Below, in pieces: positions 32,757 to 40,830 of a stretch of DNA of 64,000 nt. A model generated the notes under the pieces. It worked only from the letters and a program-made list of their open reading frames with translations. It did not search any database and was not told the DNA's origin. The stretch covers positions 70,452 through 134,451 of the forward strand of contig CAZKNR010000472.1 of assembly GCA_964553925.1 (NCBI GenBank), written 5' to 3'. Made by a program: the position numbers and the translations under genes. The DNA is from DAISKN01 sp964553925. GTDB lineage: Bacteria > Acidobacteriota > Vicinamibacteria > Marinacidobacterales > SMYC01. The number at the start of each line of letters is the position of its first letter. Positions within the stretch are counted from its first letter, which is position 1.

Positions 32757-34340
32757 TTAGCCGGAGATATCCCGGAGGTATCCCCGGATCTCTTCAGCGT
32801 CCGCGGCGTCGGGGGCCATTTCGATGTAGGTTCGAAACGCCTCGATCGCGCTCTCGCGGTAGCCGAGGCTGTAATAGATGAAGCCTATCTCGCGATAGGG
32901 ATCCGCGAGCTCGGGGTCGATTTCGCTCGCGCGCTTCAGCTCCGCGAGCGCGGCATCGCCACCCGCCATCCCTTGCGTATCCCAGACGATCTTCCCGAGG
33001 TAAAGATGGGCGAGGGCGTCATCGGGATTCGACTTCAGGATGCTCCGAAACGCCTTCTCCGCGTTCTTGAGCTCCTTGCGCTCGTAGTCCATGACGGCGT
33101 TGTGCCGCCGTAGCCGCGCCACCATCCGCGAGTACTCCTCCTCGTTCCGGTTGAGCGTTTCCGGGTCCAGGCGGTCGCGGTAGTACCGGTTGATCTCCTG
33201 GGTCAGATTTCCGATTCGGGCCCTGTGGGTCGAGTGGTTGCTGAAGAACCAGTTCGAGACCGCGCTCTGGTCGGAGGTATGGAGGCTGAAGACCTCCCAC
33301 ACGCGCGGCGCCTGGAACGGATCGTATCCCGCGTCGAGGGCATAGTTGAGCCCTACGCGATCGGCATCGTCCTCCAGGTTCCGTCCGTGTCCGTTGATGG
33401 CGGCGGTGAGCGTGAGCGTCGCCCCGAGCGAGACCAGGGTGGACGCCCAGGAGGGTCCCTCCCAGGCCTCGCGATCGGCGTCGATGGCGGCAGCGGCCAC
33501 CGCGGCCCCGAGCGCCACCCATTGCATCTTCTGCGCCCGCTTGTAGCCGCGATACCCGTGCTTGTGAGTCACGTGCGCGATCTCGTGGCCGAGGATGCTC
33601 GCGAGCTGCGCTTCGTTCTCGAGCGTCGCCAGAAGGCCGGTGTGAATCACGATAGTGCCGTCGGGAAGGGCGAAGGCGTTGAGCTCGGGGTCGTTCACGA
33701 TGCTGAAGTTGAACTGAATCTCGTTTCGGTCCACCCACTCCGGCACCAAGCCGTGCCCGACGCGCGAGACGTACTCCTGGAACAGCCGGTCGTCGTAGAA
33801 GTCCAGGTTCTCCTTCAGCTCAGAGAGCTCGGTCGCGGCGAGCGCGAGAAACTCGACCTCTCCCTTGTCTCTCTCTCTCGGACGAACCTCGTACTTCTCG
33901 AGCTCGATGGTGCCGTCGTCGATGAGTATGCCCTCGCCGTCGATCAGGACACCGGGACGGACGAGGGAGCGATCGACTCCGGAGTACCGGACGGGCCGGC
34001 CGTCGACGTCGAAGGAATCCTCACCCAGGGACTCGACGTACCCCTCGAGGTCGACTTTCTTGTGCCGCTCGGTCTCGACCTTGATCTTCTCGGCGACGAG
34101 GCGATCCCCATCCAGGCGGCCTTGAACCTCCACCTCCCACCCGATGCGAAGCTCCCGCGGAGTGATCCCCGGGTGCCCCTTCCGCTCGATGCGGGTGGAT
34201 TCCGTCAGAACCACCTCGACACCCTCGACGATGACGTGAGCCCCGACGTCCCAGAGGATTCCCTCGAGCTTTTCCGCTCGAACGGGGTTGGCGGTGGCAA
34301 ACAGTGAGGCGAGGACCGAGATCCACAGGCGATTTCTCAT
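32757..34340 (-). CDS. M48-family metalloprotease with N-terminal OB-like and C-terminal TPR regions
   Basis: The 527-residue secreted protein has a signal peptide (ending PVRA, residue 22) and two DUF5666-like beta units (23-150). The M48 peptidase domain has HEIAHVTH (His252, Glu253, His256) and the third ligand Glu323 in NLEDDADRVG. TPR repeats cover about residues 420-527. The layout resembles BepA/YfgC-type periplasmic proteases, which handle misassembled outer-membrane proteins, but with an extra N-terminal beta module. It is transcribed alone, with its own upstream gap. Confidence 0.92.
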   Translation of the reverse strand: MRNRLWISVLASLFATANPVRAEKLEGILWDVGAHVIVEGVEVVLTESTRIERKGHPGITPRELRIGWEVEVQGRLDGDRLVAEKIKVETERHKKVDLEGYVESLGEDSFDVDGRPVRYSGVDRSLVRPGVLIDGEGILIDDGTIELEKYEVRPRERDKGEVEFLALAATELSELKENLDFYDDRLFQEYVSRVGHGLVPEWVDRNEIQFNFSIVNDPELNAFALPDGTIVIHTGLLATLENEAQLASILGHEIAHVTHKHGYRGYKRAQKMQWVALGAAVAAAAIDADREAWEGPSWASTLVSLGATLTLTAAINGHGRNLEDDADRVGLNYALDAGYDPFQAPRVWEVFSLHTSDQSAVSNWFFSNHSTHRARIGNLTQEINRYYRDRLDPETLNRNEEEYSRMVARLRRHNAVMDYERKELKNAEKAFRSILKSNPDDALAHLYLGKIVWDTQGMAGGDAALAELKRASEIDPELADPYREIGFIYYSLGYRESAIEAFRTYIEMAPDAADAEEIRGYLRDISG

Positions 34341-34380
34341 GAGCGAGCCTCCAAGGTCAACTCATGGTAGCAAAACACGA

Positions 34381-34407
34381 AGGGCGGGAGAACAAGGCTC
34401 CCGCCCT
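34381..34407 (-). terminator. Rho-independent-like hairpin
   Basis: AGGGCGGGAG-aacaagg-CTCCCGCCCT is a perfect 10-bp stem with a 7-nt loop. On the minus strand it lies 33 nt after the stop of the small secreted protein gene and is followed by TTCGTGTTTTGC, a weak T-tract. Confidence 0.7.
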
Positions 34408-34439
34408 GCTGAAACGACTGTTCGACTCGCGATTCGAGG

Positions 34440-34775
34440 CTAGTGGGATATCTCGACCGAGGAGACCTTCACTGTGTTGGTCGCCTTGTCGAGGGTTCCC
34501 TTCACAGTGACCGGGTGTCCCAGGTTCTTCTCGGCGGTGTCTTTCCCGAGATCGAGAAGGACCATCCCGTCTTTCATCGCGAGCGCCCACTTGCCGCCCT
34601 TGGCGATGCAGCTTTTCGCGCAGGCGACGTGCTTTTCGACGCTGGACTTGGCGTAGTCCTTGGCGCAGGCGTCGTCGGCGATGTAGCCCATCCAGCTGCC
34701 TTCCTCGGCAAACGTGAAGCTGGAAAAAGCGAGCAACAGAACGGACGCCAAAACAAGAGCGAAAACCTTTTTCAT
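34440..34775 (-). CDS. Small secreted protein with conserved cysteines
   Basis: From ATG 34775 (GGAGGAG 8 nt upstream) the 111-residue protein has a Sec signal peptide (KKVFALVLASVLLLAFSS). The mature part shows GYIADDACAKDYAK, HVACAKSCIAKGGKWALAM and VTVKGTLDKATNTVKVSSVE. This is a family of small secreted proteins frequent in Acidobacteriota, with two short Cys-containing loops followed by an OB-like beta-domain. The function is unknown; a metal-binding role through the three cysteines is possible. A hairpin terminator follows. Confidence 0.75.
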   Translation of the reverse strand: MKKVFALVLASVLLLAFSSFTFAEEGSWMGYIADDACAKDYAKSSVEKHVACAKSCIAKGGKWALAMKDGMVLLDLGKDTAEKNLGHPVTVKGTLDKATNTVKVSSVEISH

Positions 34776-34837
34776 GGACAATCTCCTCCAGTGGGCCGAG
34801 ATCATAATGGCTCTCGCGGGGCTATGTCAATAACGGG

Positions 34838-35173
34838 CTAGTGCAGGCTTCCGCCCGCTTTGGACCACCCGACGTTGGTGTAGGAGTCCTGATACATCTT
34901 GAGGTTCTCCTGGAGCGCGGCCGCAAGGGCTCCGACGAGCTGAATCGGAATCACGAGCTTCGCCTTCACCGGCGCTCCGATAGTCTTGGTCGAGCCCTCG
35001 GGCGCGTCGGCGATGTCCTTCTCGCTCAACGGATGGACCTCGCAAAACGTGAGGGTGAAGTCGAAAGGAGTGTGGCTCACGGCGCAGAAGTTCGCATAGA
35101 GACGCTCCGCCTTTTCGCGCCCTTCCGGCTCGTCGGGCACGATGGTGAAGTTGATCGATTTCTTGGTCGTCAT
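34838..35173 (-). CDS. DUF3467 protein
   Basis: The 111-residue protein shows the DUF3467 pattern: YANFCAVSHTPFDFTLTFCE, then AKLVIPIQLVGALAAALQEN and YQDSYTN. DUF3467 proteins are small single-domain bacterial and archaeal proteins of unknown function. It starts 28 nt after the lexA stop on the same strand and may be co-transcribed. No signal peptide. Confidence 0.85.
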   Translation of the reverse strand: MTTKKSINFTIVPDEPEGREKAERLYANFCAVSHTPFDFTLTFCEVHPLSEKDIADAPEGSTKTIGAPVKAKLVIPIQLVGALAAALQENLKMYQDSYTNVGWSKAGGSLH

Positions 35174-35201
35174 GATTTTTCCTTCCTTGAGTTCTCGCTC
35201 G

Positions 35202-35804
35202 TTAGTATCTTCGCAAAAGGCCCACCACCACCCCGTAGATCGCGACTCGATCGTCGGCGACGAGGATCGGCGCCGTCGTGGGATTGGCCGGCTGCAAGCG
35301 GATTTGCTGGTTCTCCTGATAGAATTTCCTCATCGTGGCCCTCTCTCCGTCGAGAAGGGCTACCACGACTTCGCCGTTTCTCGGGTCAGTACGCCGCTCG
35401 ACGATGACGTAATCTCCGTCGCGGACCTGCTCGTCCACCATGGACTCGCCCCTCGCCTTGAGAAGGTATACATCCCGCCGTCCGATCATGTCCTCGGGCA
35501 CGGCCACGAGCTCGTTGCCCCGAACAGCCTCGATGGGCTCGCCGGCGGCGATGAGCCCCGAGAGAGGCACGTCCCGGGCCTCGGGCTTATGCTCCACGGC
35601 AACGACCTCGATCGCCCGAGCCCGGTTCCAGTGCCTCTTGATGAGGCCCTTCTCCTCGAGATGGACAAGATGCTTGTGAATGGTCGAAATCGAATGAAGT
35701 TTGAAGTGGTCGCAAATCTCGTGCAGACTCGGGGCATAGCCGTCCTTGCGTATGGAATCCTCGACGAAGCTCAGGATCTGCTTCTGCCGCTTCGTGAGCA
35801 TCAT
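35202..35804 (-). CDS. lexA: LexA-type SOS repressor
   Basis: From ATG 35804 the product is 200 residues. It has the winged-helix DNA-binding domain (KRQKQILSFVEDSI, YAPSLHEICDHFKLHSISTI) at residues 4-60. The autoproteolytic domain has the Ala87-Gly88 cleavage site in LIAAGEP, the catalytic Ser121 (RGESM) and Lys160 (TMRKFY). It should repress DNA-damage genes and self-cleave with RecA. An upstream ATG at 35828 would add 8 residues. Three direct repeats lie upstream (35836-35868). The downstream membrane gene (36211-36693) belongs to the YdjM-like family that is LexA-regulated elsewhere. Confidence 0.93.
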   Translation of the reverse strand: MMLTKRQKQILSFVEDSIRKDGYAPSLHEICDHFKLHSISTIHKHLVHLEEKGLIKRHWNRARAIEVVAVEHKPEARDVPLSGLIAAGEPIEAVRGNELVAVPEDMIGRRDVYLLKARGESMVDEQVRDGDYVIVERRTDPRNGEVVVALLDGERATMRKFYQENQQIRLQPANPTTAPILVADDRVAIYGVVVGLLRRY

Positions 35805-35835
35805 TGGGGATCTTCTTCCGAGCGCCAACGTAGAC

Positions 35836-35868
35836 GAAAGTGAAACAGAAAGTCAAACGAAAATGAAC
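35836..35868. promoter_or_regulatory. Three direct repeats between lexA and the pterin dehydratase gene
   Basis: GAAAGTGAAAC (35836-35846), GAAAGTCAAAC (35848-35858) and GAAAATGAAC (35859-35868) are near-identical units spaced 11-12 bp apart, about one helical turn. They fill the divergent gap and are clearly A-rich against the GC-rich background. A role as LexA operator is inferred. Confidence 0.5.
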
Positions 35869-36207
35869 TCTTCCAAGAACGAAGATTTGGCGACAAGAAG
35901 CTGCATCCCCTGTCGAGGCGGCGTGCCTCCACTTCGCGGGGAGGACCTCTCGAAGCTTCACCAGGAGCTCGGCTCGGGATGGGAAGTGGTGCGAGAACAT
36001 CACCTCGAGAAGGAGTACTCCTTTCCCGATTTCCGGCGCGCTCTCGATTTCACGGTGCGGTTGGGCGAGGTGGCGGAAGCGGAAGGGCACCACCCGGATG
36101 TCCATCTGGCGTGGGGCCGGGTGAGGCTTCAGATCTGGACTCACAAGATCGACGGCCTGACCGAGAGCGACTTCATCCTGGCGGCGAAGGCCGACCGGCT
36201 CTACTGA
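35863..36207 (+). CDS. 4a-hydroxytetrahydrobiopterin dehydratase (PCD/DCoH)
   Basis: From ATG 35863 the product is 114 residues. The PCD core is intact: WEVVREHHLEKEYSFPDF, ALDFTVRLGEVAEAEGHHPD (with the catalytic EGHHPD motif) and VRLQIWTHKIDGLTESDF. It dehydrates pterin-4a-carbinolamine, recycling the cofactor of aromatic amino acid hydroxylases. The ATG falls within the third direct repeat and lacks a ribosome binding site, so a later start or leaderless translation is possible. It is divergent from lexA. Confidence 0.9.
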   Translation: MNSSKNEDLATRSCIPCRGGVPPLRGEDLSKLHQELGSGWEVVREHHLEKEYSFPDFRRALDFTVRLGEVAEAEGHHPDVHLAWGRVRLQIWTHKIDGLTESDFILAAKADRLY

Positions 36208-36210
36208 GCT

Positions 36211-36693
36211 TCAGAGCTTTCCCGTTCGGGCCCAATCTCGAAGCCGCGATGCCCGGAACAATTGGCAGCGCCAGACGAAAGCGGCAAGGATCAAAAGGCC
36301 CACGACGTCGCTCCCGACGTTATAGGGGCTGAAGATCCCGTAGACCCAGTCCTCGAAGTCCAGGTCCCGGTAGCCGAATCGGCCGGTCAACGGCCAGAGC
36401 GCTACCCAGGGCCGCATCCACATGCGGTCGCACAGCTGGTGGAGCCACAACGCGAGAACGTAGACGCCGGGTTTTCGCAGAGCGACGAGGACCAGCGAAA
36501 CGAGAAGGTTGACCGCGAGGGAGTGGAACCAGACGCGGCCGTTGTTGATGGTCTCCTTGAAGACCCATAGGCCGAGCGGTTTATCGACGATATCCGCGAC
36601 CAGCGTGAAGAAGATGACAAATCGAAGGTCGGCGCGGCGGTCGAGCGCATGACAACTGACGGTGGCCGCGGCCACATGGCCGAATACCAGCAC
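36211..36693 (-). CDS. DUF457/YdjM-like membrane-bound hydrolase
   Basis: The 160-residue protein has four hydrophobic segments. A GHVAAATVSCHALDRRADLR N-terminus and the motifs FHSLAVNLLVSLVLV and HQLCDRM show the His-containing loops of the YdjM/DUF457 metal-dependent hydrolase family. Its biochemical role is unestablished. It starts 3 nt after the gspB stop, so it is the third gene of the gspA-gspB operon. Confidence 0.75.
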   Translation of the reverse strand: MLVFGHVAAATVSCHALDRRADLRFVIFFTLVADIVDKPLGLWVFKETINNGRVWFHSLAVNLLVSLVLVALRKPGVYVLALWLHQLCDRMWMRPWVALWPLTGRFGYRDLDFEDWVYGIFSPYNVGSDVVGLLILAAFVWRCQLFRASRLRDWARTGKL

Positions 36694-36696
36694 GGC

Positions 36697-37317
36697 TCAG
36701 AGGGTGAGAGTAAAGCGCTGGCCTTTGAATTCCAGCTCCACCGAGCGCTCCTCGATGCGGATCACGAGCGCTCCCTCGATGATGTCCCCTTCGAACACCC
36801 GGCGATCGCTCACGACCGCGACGGGTTCTCCGTCGAGGACCGAAGTCCCCTGGAGCACGAGGTGCGGGAGCTCCGTCGCGAGCTCGTGGGTCACGGGGGA
36901 CGGCGTAACACCTGGTTTGGCTCGTTCGGGTCGTTCGGGTCGCTCGGGTGGAACCGCTGGCTCCGAGCTCGTTTTCGGTGGTTCCGGAGCGCGCTTTGGG
37001 ACGACCGCTCTCGCCTCCGTTCTCGGAGGCTCGATTTCCAAGACCGGACTTTCGACGACCGTCTCGACGGCCGTATGCGTCTGCTGCGCCGGCGCGGGCG
37101 CCGCAGGCGAGTCGGGCGCAGGGGACATTTGTCTCAGGAGCAGCGCCGTCGCCACGGCCGACCCCAACGCGATCGCCGCCATCGCCGCGAATTGGCTCCG
37201 GCGGCGCCGGACTCTTTCGTTCCTCAGCTTCTCGATCGCCGCGACCGGCGGGACCACCTCGTCCGAATGGCGATTCTCCTGGTCGACTCTCCGCAGCGCG
37301 TCGAGGATGAAGCTCAT
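36697..37317 (-). CDS. GspB-like general secretion pathway protein
   Basis: The 206-residue protein has the diagnostic N-terminus MSFILDALRRVDQENRH, a single transmembrane helix (FAAMAAIALGSAVATALL) and a long Pro/Glu-rich periplasmic linker (residues 70-135). The small C-terminal GspB domain follows (LQGTSVLDGEPVAVVSDRRV, ...RIEERSVELEF). GspB works with GspA to insert the type II secretion secretin through peptidoglycan. It overlaps gspA by 4 nt. Confidence 0.87.
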   Translation of the reverse strand: MSFILDALRRVDQENRHSDEVVPPVAAIEKLRNERVRRRRSQFAAMAAIALGSAVATALLLRQMSPAPDSPAAPAPAQQTHTAVETVVESPVLEIEPPRTEARAVVPKRAPEPPKTSSEPAVPPERPERPERAKPGVTPSPVTHELATELPHLVLQGTSVLDGEPVAVVSDRRVFEGDIIEGALVIRIEERSVELEFKGQRFTLTL

Positions 37318-38948
37318 GGCTCGCGAAGCCGCGGCACGTTGTAGCCGCCGCTCAGACTGTAGAGGGCCATCTGCGTTTCTTCCCCGAGGTCTCCGTCGGG
37401 CCGAAGGCGCACGCGCTCCTGGAGCTTCTTGACCGCGTCGAGGAGTTCCCCCGGCGTCGGATTCGCCTCGCCAGGGAGCATTCCCAGGGTCGCGAGCCGG
37501 GCCCCCGCCCAGGCGAGCCTTCGAGGAATATCCAAGCTCTCGAGCTCGTCGAAGTCCCGCCAGAAGATCCGGGCGCGGCCGTTCCAGAACTGGGCCAAGA
37601 CCTGCTTCGGCACGCGGAAGAAATCGCCGGGCGCGAAATAGACGACTGCGGAATCGGAGTCCAGGCCCGTCAGCGTGAGGAACAAAACGTCGTCTCTCGA
37701 GGGGTGAACCACCTCGAGCACGGCCGGGAGATCGAATGCCTGGAGCTGGTAGAGATCGGTCTCGAGCTCCGAGTACTGAAGCGCCGCGCGCTCCGCGAGA
37801 GCGGGCATGTCCTCGAGCGCCGAGATGGCTGCGAGGCCGCCCCCGAGACGAATCCCCCAGCGCTCGAGGAGCACGGCGGACGCGGCCCTCTGTGAGATCT
37901 CGGGCGAGAGGGTCAAGAGACGAAGCTCGAAATGCTCGTTCACGTCCTCGGGGGTCATCGCGATCTCGACGGAGCTCGCAGGGGCGCGCGCGAGCGGAGT
38001 GGCCGCGGGAAAGAGCACACCGCCCCGCGCCAGGTAAACCGCACCGAGTCCAGCGAGGGCGGTGAGAGAAAGCAAGGCGGCGCGAGCGCCGAGCCGGCCG
38101 AAGGCGCGAAGGCCGCTTCGTTCGGATTGCGACGGGGCCGTTCCCAGCTCCTTCACCGCCCGGCGGACGACCGAGCGATCGATCTCGCTCTTCTCGAGGA
38201 CGTACCCCGCGAGGAGAGCCCGATCGCAGACCAGGTTGATGAGCCGCGGAATGCCGCTCGAAAAACCGTGGATGCGGAAGAGAGCCGCGGTGGTGAAGTC
38301 CACGCGCCCGATCCCTCCCGCGACCGCGAGCCGGTGGCGGATGTACTGCGTCATCTCCCGCCGGTCGAGAGGTTTCAAGTGGTAGCGCGCGGTGATGCGC
38401 TGCGCGAGCTGCCGCAGATCGCGCTGGGCGAGCATGTCGTTGAGCTCCGGCTGGCCGATGAGCACGATCTGGATGAGCTTTTCGGTGGCGGTCTCCAGGT
38501 TCGAGATGAGCCGGACCTGCTCGAGCACGTCGCGGGACAGGTTCTGGGCCTCGTCGATGACCAGAACCGTGTTCTTGCCCCCTTCCCTCGCACGGAGGAG
38601 GAATTCATGGAGCTGGTCGATAAGCTCCTTGTCCGACTTCATGTCGTGGCTGTCATAGGCGATCCCGAGGTCGCGATTCACCGAGCGCAAGAGCTCGGTC
38701 GTGCCGAGGGCGGGATACAGGATGAACGCGCTCAGAGTGTTCTCGTCGAGCCTCTCGAGGAAGTAGCGGCAGAGTGTCGTCTTCCCCGTTCCCACTTCCC
38801 CGGTCACTACGATGAAACCGCCGCGCTGGCGCAGTCCGAACTCGAGATGGGCGAAAGCCTCCTGGTGCTTGCCGGACAAGTAGAGGAACTTCGGGTCCGG
38901 TGTGAGGTTGAAGGGCTTCGCGCGAAAGCCGTAGAAGGCCTCGTACAT
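37314..38948 (-). CDS. GspA/ExeA-like AAA+ ATPase with peptidoglycan-binding region
   Basis: The 544-residue protein starts YEAFYGFRAKPFNLTPDPKF, the ExeA signature. It has Walker A GEVGTGKTT (50-58), Walker B VLVIDEAQNL and a sensor IQIVLIGQPEL, then a transmembrane helix near residue 290. Its periplasmic half ends with a PG_binding_1-like domain (LLDAVKKLQERVRLRPDGDL). It uses ATP to help build the type II secretin. No gspC-M genes are in the window, so the partner machine is encoded elsewhere. Confidence 0.92.
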   Translation of the reverse strand: MYEAFYGFRAKPFNLTPDPKFLYLSGKHQEAFAHLEFGLRQRGGFIVVTGEVGTGKTTLCRYFLERLDENTLSAFILYPALGTTELLRSVNRDLGIAYDSHDMKSDKELIDQLHEFLLRAREGGKNTVLVIDEAQNLSRDVLEQVRLISNLETATEKLIQIVLIGQPELNDMLAQRDLRQLAQRITARYHLKPLDRREMTQYIRHRLAVAGGIGRVDFTTAALFRIHGFSSGIPRLINLVCDRALLAGYVLEKSEIDRSVVRRAVKELGTAPSQSERSGLRAFGRLGARAALLSLTALAGLGAVYLARGGVLFPAATPLARAPASSVEIAMTPEDVNEHFELRLLTLSPEISQRAASAVLLERWGIRLGGGLAAISALEDMPALAERAALQYSELETDLYQLQAFDLPAVLEVVHPSRDDVLFLTLTGLDSDSAVVYFAPGDFFRVPKQVLAQFWNGRARIFWRDFDELESLDIPRRLAWAGARLATLGMLPGEANPTPGELLDAVKKLQERVRLRPDGDLGEETQMALYSLSGGYNVPRLREP

Positions 38949-39006
38949 GTCGGTTGTCCCTATGTCTGTATCACGAAAACGGCGCTTTTTCCAGATCCTT
39001 ACACTC

Positions 39007-39972
39007 TTATTCCTTATCGACGAACTGAAAGTAGTCGTAGGCGTAGCGCGCGATCTCCGCGATGGCGCGCTCGGCTTTGTCCCTCTCCTTCACCCCGCGG
39101 GTCAATATCGAGATCAGGACGTGGCCGCGCCCCTCCGGGAGATATAGGATGCCCACGTCCGCGACCGCGCCTCCGAGGGTTCCCGTCTTGTGGGCCGCCA
39201 CTTGTCCCTCCGGGAGAAGACCCGGAATCCGGTTCTTTCCGGTCTCGCAGGCGAGCAGAATCTCGGTCATCCTCCGCGTGGAATCGGGGCTCGCCGCGCG
39301 ACCGGAGTAGATCGCACGGAGCAGTTCGTTCATCGCCAGGGGCGTCGCGGTATCGCGCGGATCGCTCTCGAAGGCGGTAGCCGCCGCATCGAGCTCTCCC
39401 GGCGCCGGCTGGTAGGCATTGAGGAAGTCGAGGATCTCCCGGCGGGTCATGCCTTCCGTGCGCTCCGGAGGCATCCCGAGAGAGTCGAGGATCAGCCGTT
39501 CAGCACTGCGGTCGACCGAGATGCCCTCGATTCCGAGGGCCCGGACTCTCTCGCGTACGCCGCCGAGGCCAACCATCGCACGGAGCACATCCGCCGCCGA
39601 GTTATCGCTCACGCGCATCATGAGAGCGGCCAGGTTCGCGATCGAAAGCGAGATCCCGGGCGCGACGAAATCGTCGAGCCGGCCGCTCCCGATATGAAGG
39701 TCGCCGCTCTCGAGAGATACCCTGTCGTCGAGCCGAACCTTCCCTTCGTCGACCTGATGGAATAGGGTCACGAGCACGGGGAGCTTGAAGGTGCTCGCCA
39801 TCGGATAGGCGGCGTCGCCGCGTACGTCGAGCCTCTGGCCGGACTCCAAATGCTCGATAGCGACTCCCATCTCGCCGGTGGACTTCTCGGCGGCCTCCGT
39901 CACGGCCGCCCGAAGACGTTCGAGAGACGGCTCGGTCGCCGTCAGAAGAAACGAGAAGGCGAGACCCAGCAT
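39007..39972 (-). CDS. Class A beta-lactamase-like serine hydrolase
   Basis: The 321-residue secreted protein has the penicillin-recognising motifs in order: STFK (Ser60-Lys63), SDN (Ser122-Asn124) and KTGT (Lys262). These correspond to Ambler 70, 130 and 234. RDTATPLAM is also conserved. The omega loop is unusual: the DRSAERL segment aligns with Ambler 163-169 but places Ala at 166. About 36 extra residues precede RDTATP, offering Glu158 or Glu194 as a base. It may be a beta-lactamase or a peptidoglycan-acting relative. It is divergent from the DUF547 gene. Confidence 0.85.
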   Translation of the reverse strand: MLGLAFSFLLTATEPSLERLRAAVTEAAEKSTGEMGVAIEHLESGQRLDVRGDAAYPMASTFKLPVLVTLFHQVDEGKVRLDDRVSLESGDLHIGSGRLDDFVAPGISLSIANLAALMMRVSDNSAADVLRAMVGLGGVRERVRALGIEGISVDRSAERLILDSLGMPPERTEGMTRREILDFLNAYQPAPGELDAAATAFESDPRDTATPLAMNELLRAIYSGRAASPDSTRRMTEILLACETGKNRIPGLLPEGQVAAHKTGTLGGAVADVGILYLPEGRGHVLISILTRGVKERDKAERAIAEIARYAYDYFQFVDKE

Positions 39973-39995
39973 CAGTTCTTGTTAGAGTAGCATCG

Positions 39996-40829
39996 ATGAG
40001 CCGATTCGCCTGGCCGCTCCTCCTCGTTGTCTCCTGCGGCGTCCCCGCCCCCGAGCCCATCCAGGGGGATCTCTCGTCGGTCCTCGAGCGCGCAATCCGC
40101 AAGGGGACAGCGGGATTCGACCATCGCCCCTGGGACGAGATCCTCTCGAAGTACGCGCTCGAGAACGGCCGCCGGTTCGACTACGCCGGCCTCAAGAAAG
40201 AGGAGGGCGTTCTCACCGCCTACCTGGACTCGCTCGCGGACGCCGATCTCGAAAGCCTTCGCGGACCGGAGCTCGAGGCGCTCTTCATCAACGCGTACAA
40301 CGCTTATACCGTCCGGACCATTCTCGATCGAGTTTCAGAGAACGGGGAGTTCGAGATCGAGAGCATCCGGGATATCGAGAACGTCTTCACCCGAGAAGTG
40401 CACCTCGTCGGGGGCTTTCGCCTGAGCCTGGACAACATCGAGCACAATGTCTTGAGGCCCACGTTTCGGGACCCGCGGCTCCACTTCGCCGTCAACTGCG
40501 CCTCGATCTCGTGCCCTCCCCTACCCACGGACGCCTTCGAGGGCGATCGGGTAGAAGAACAGCTGGATTCGGCGGCGAGCAACGCCCTCGCGAACCCCGA
40601 CTACGTTTTAGTCGAGGGAGACGCGCTCCTGCTCACCAAGATACTCGAGTGGTACGGATCGGATTTCGTGAACCCGGAGTACCGCGGCTCGGAGCAGACT
40701 CTTCCGGCGTTCGTTTCGAAGTACGCGAACCCAGACGTCCGGCACTTCCTCGAGGAGAGGAAGCACGAAGTCGGGGTTCGCTTCCGCGGATACGACTGGA
40801 GGCTCAACAGGCCGGAGCCGGAGCCGTAA
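39996..40829 (+). CDS. DUF547 lipoprotein
   Basis: The 277-residue protein has a short signal ending SCG (lipobox VVSC). The DUF547 hallmarks follow: FINAYNAYTVRTIL (residues 92-105), the charged SIRDIENVFTREV block, SLDNIEHNVLRP and the cysteine motif HFAVNCASISCPPL. The last ~40 residues contain WYGSDF and YANPDV, typical of the family. Function is unknown; such proteins are exported and often near glutathione or redox genes. It converges on the TPR gene with a single intervening base. Confidence 0.87.
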   Translation: MSRFAWPLLLVVSCGVPAPEPIQGDLSSVLERAIRKGTAGFDHRPWDEILSKYALENGRRFDYAGLKKEEGVLTAYLDSLADADLESLRGPELEALFINAYNAYTVRTILDRVSENGEFEIESIRDIENVFTREVHLVGGFRLSLDNIEHNVLRPTFRDPRLHFAVNCASISCPPLPTDAFEGDRVEEQLDSAASNALANPDYVLVEGDALLLTKILEWYGSDFVNPEYRGSEQTLPAFVSKYANPDVRHFLEERKHEVGVRFRGYDWRLNRPEPEP

Positions 40830-40830
40830 A

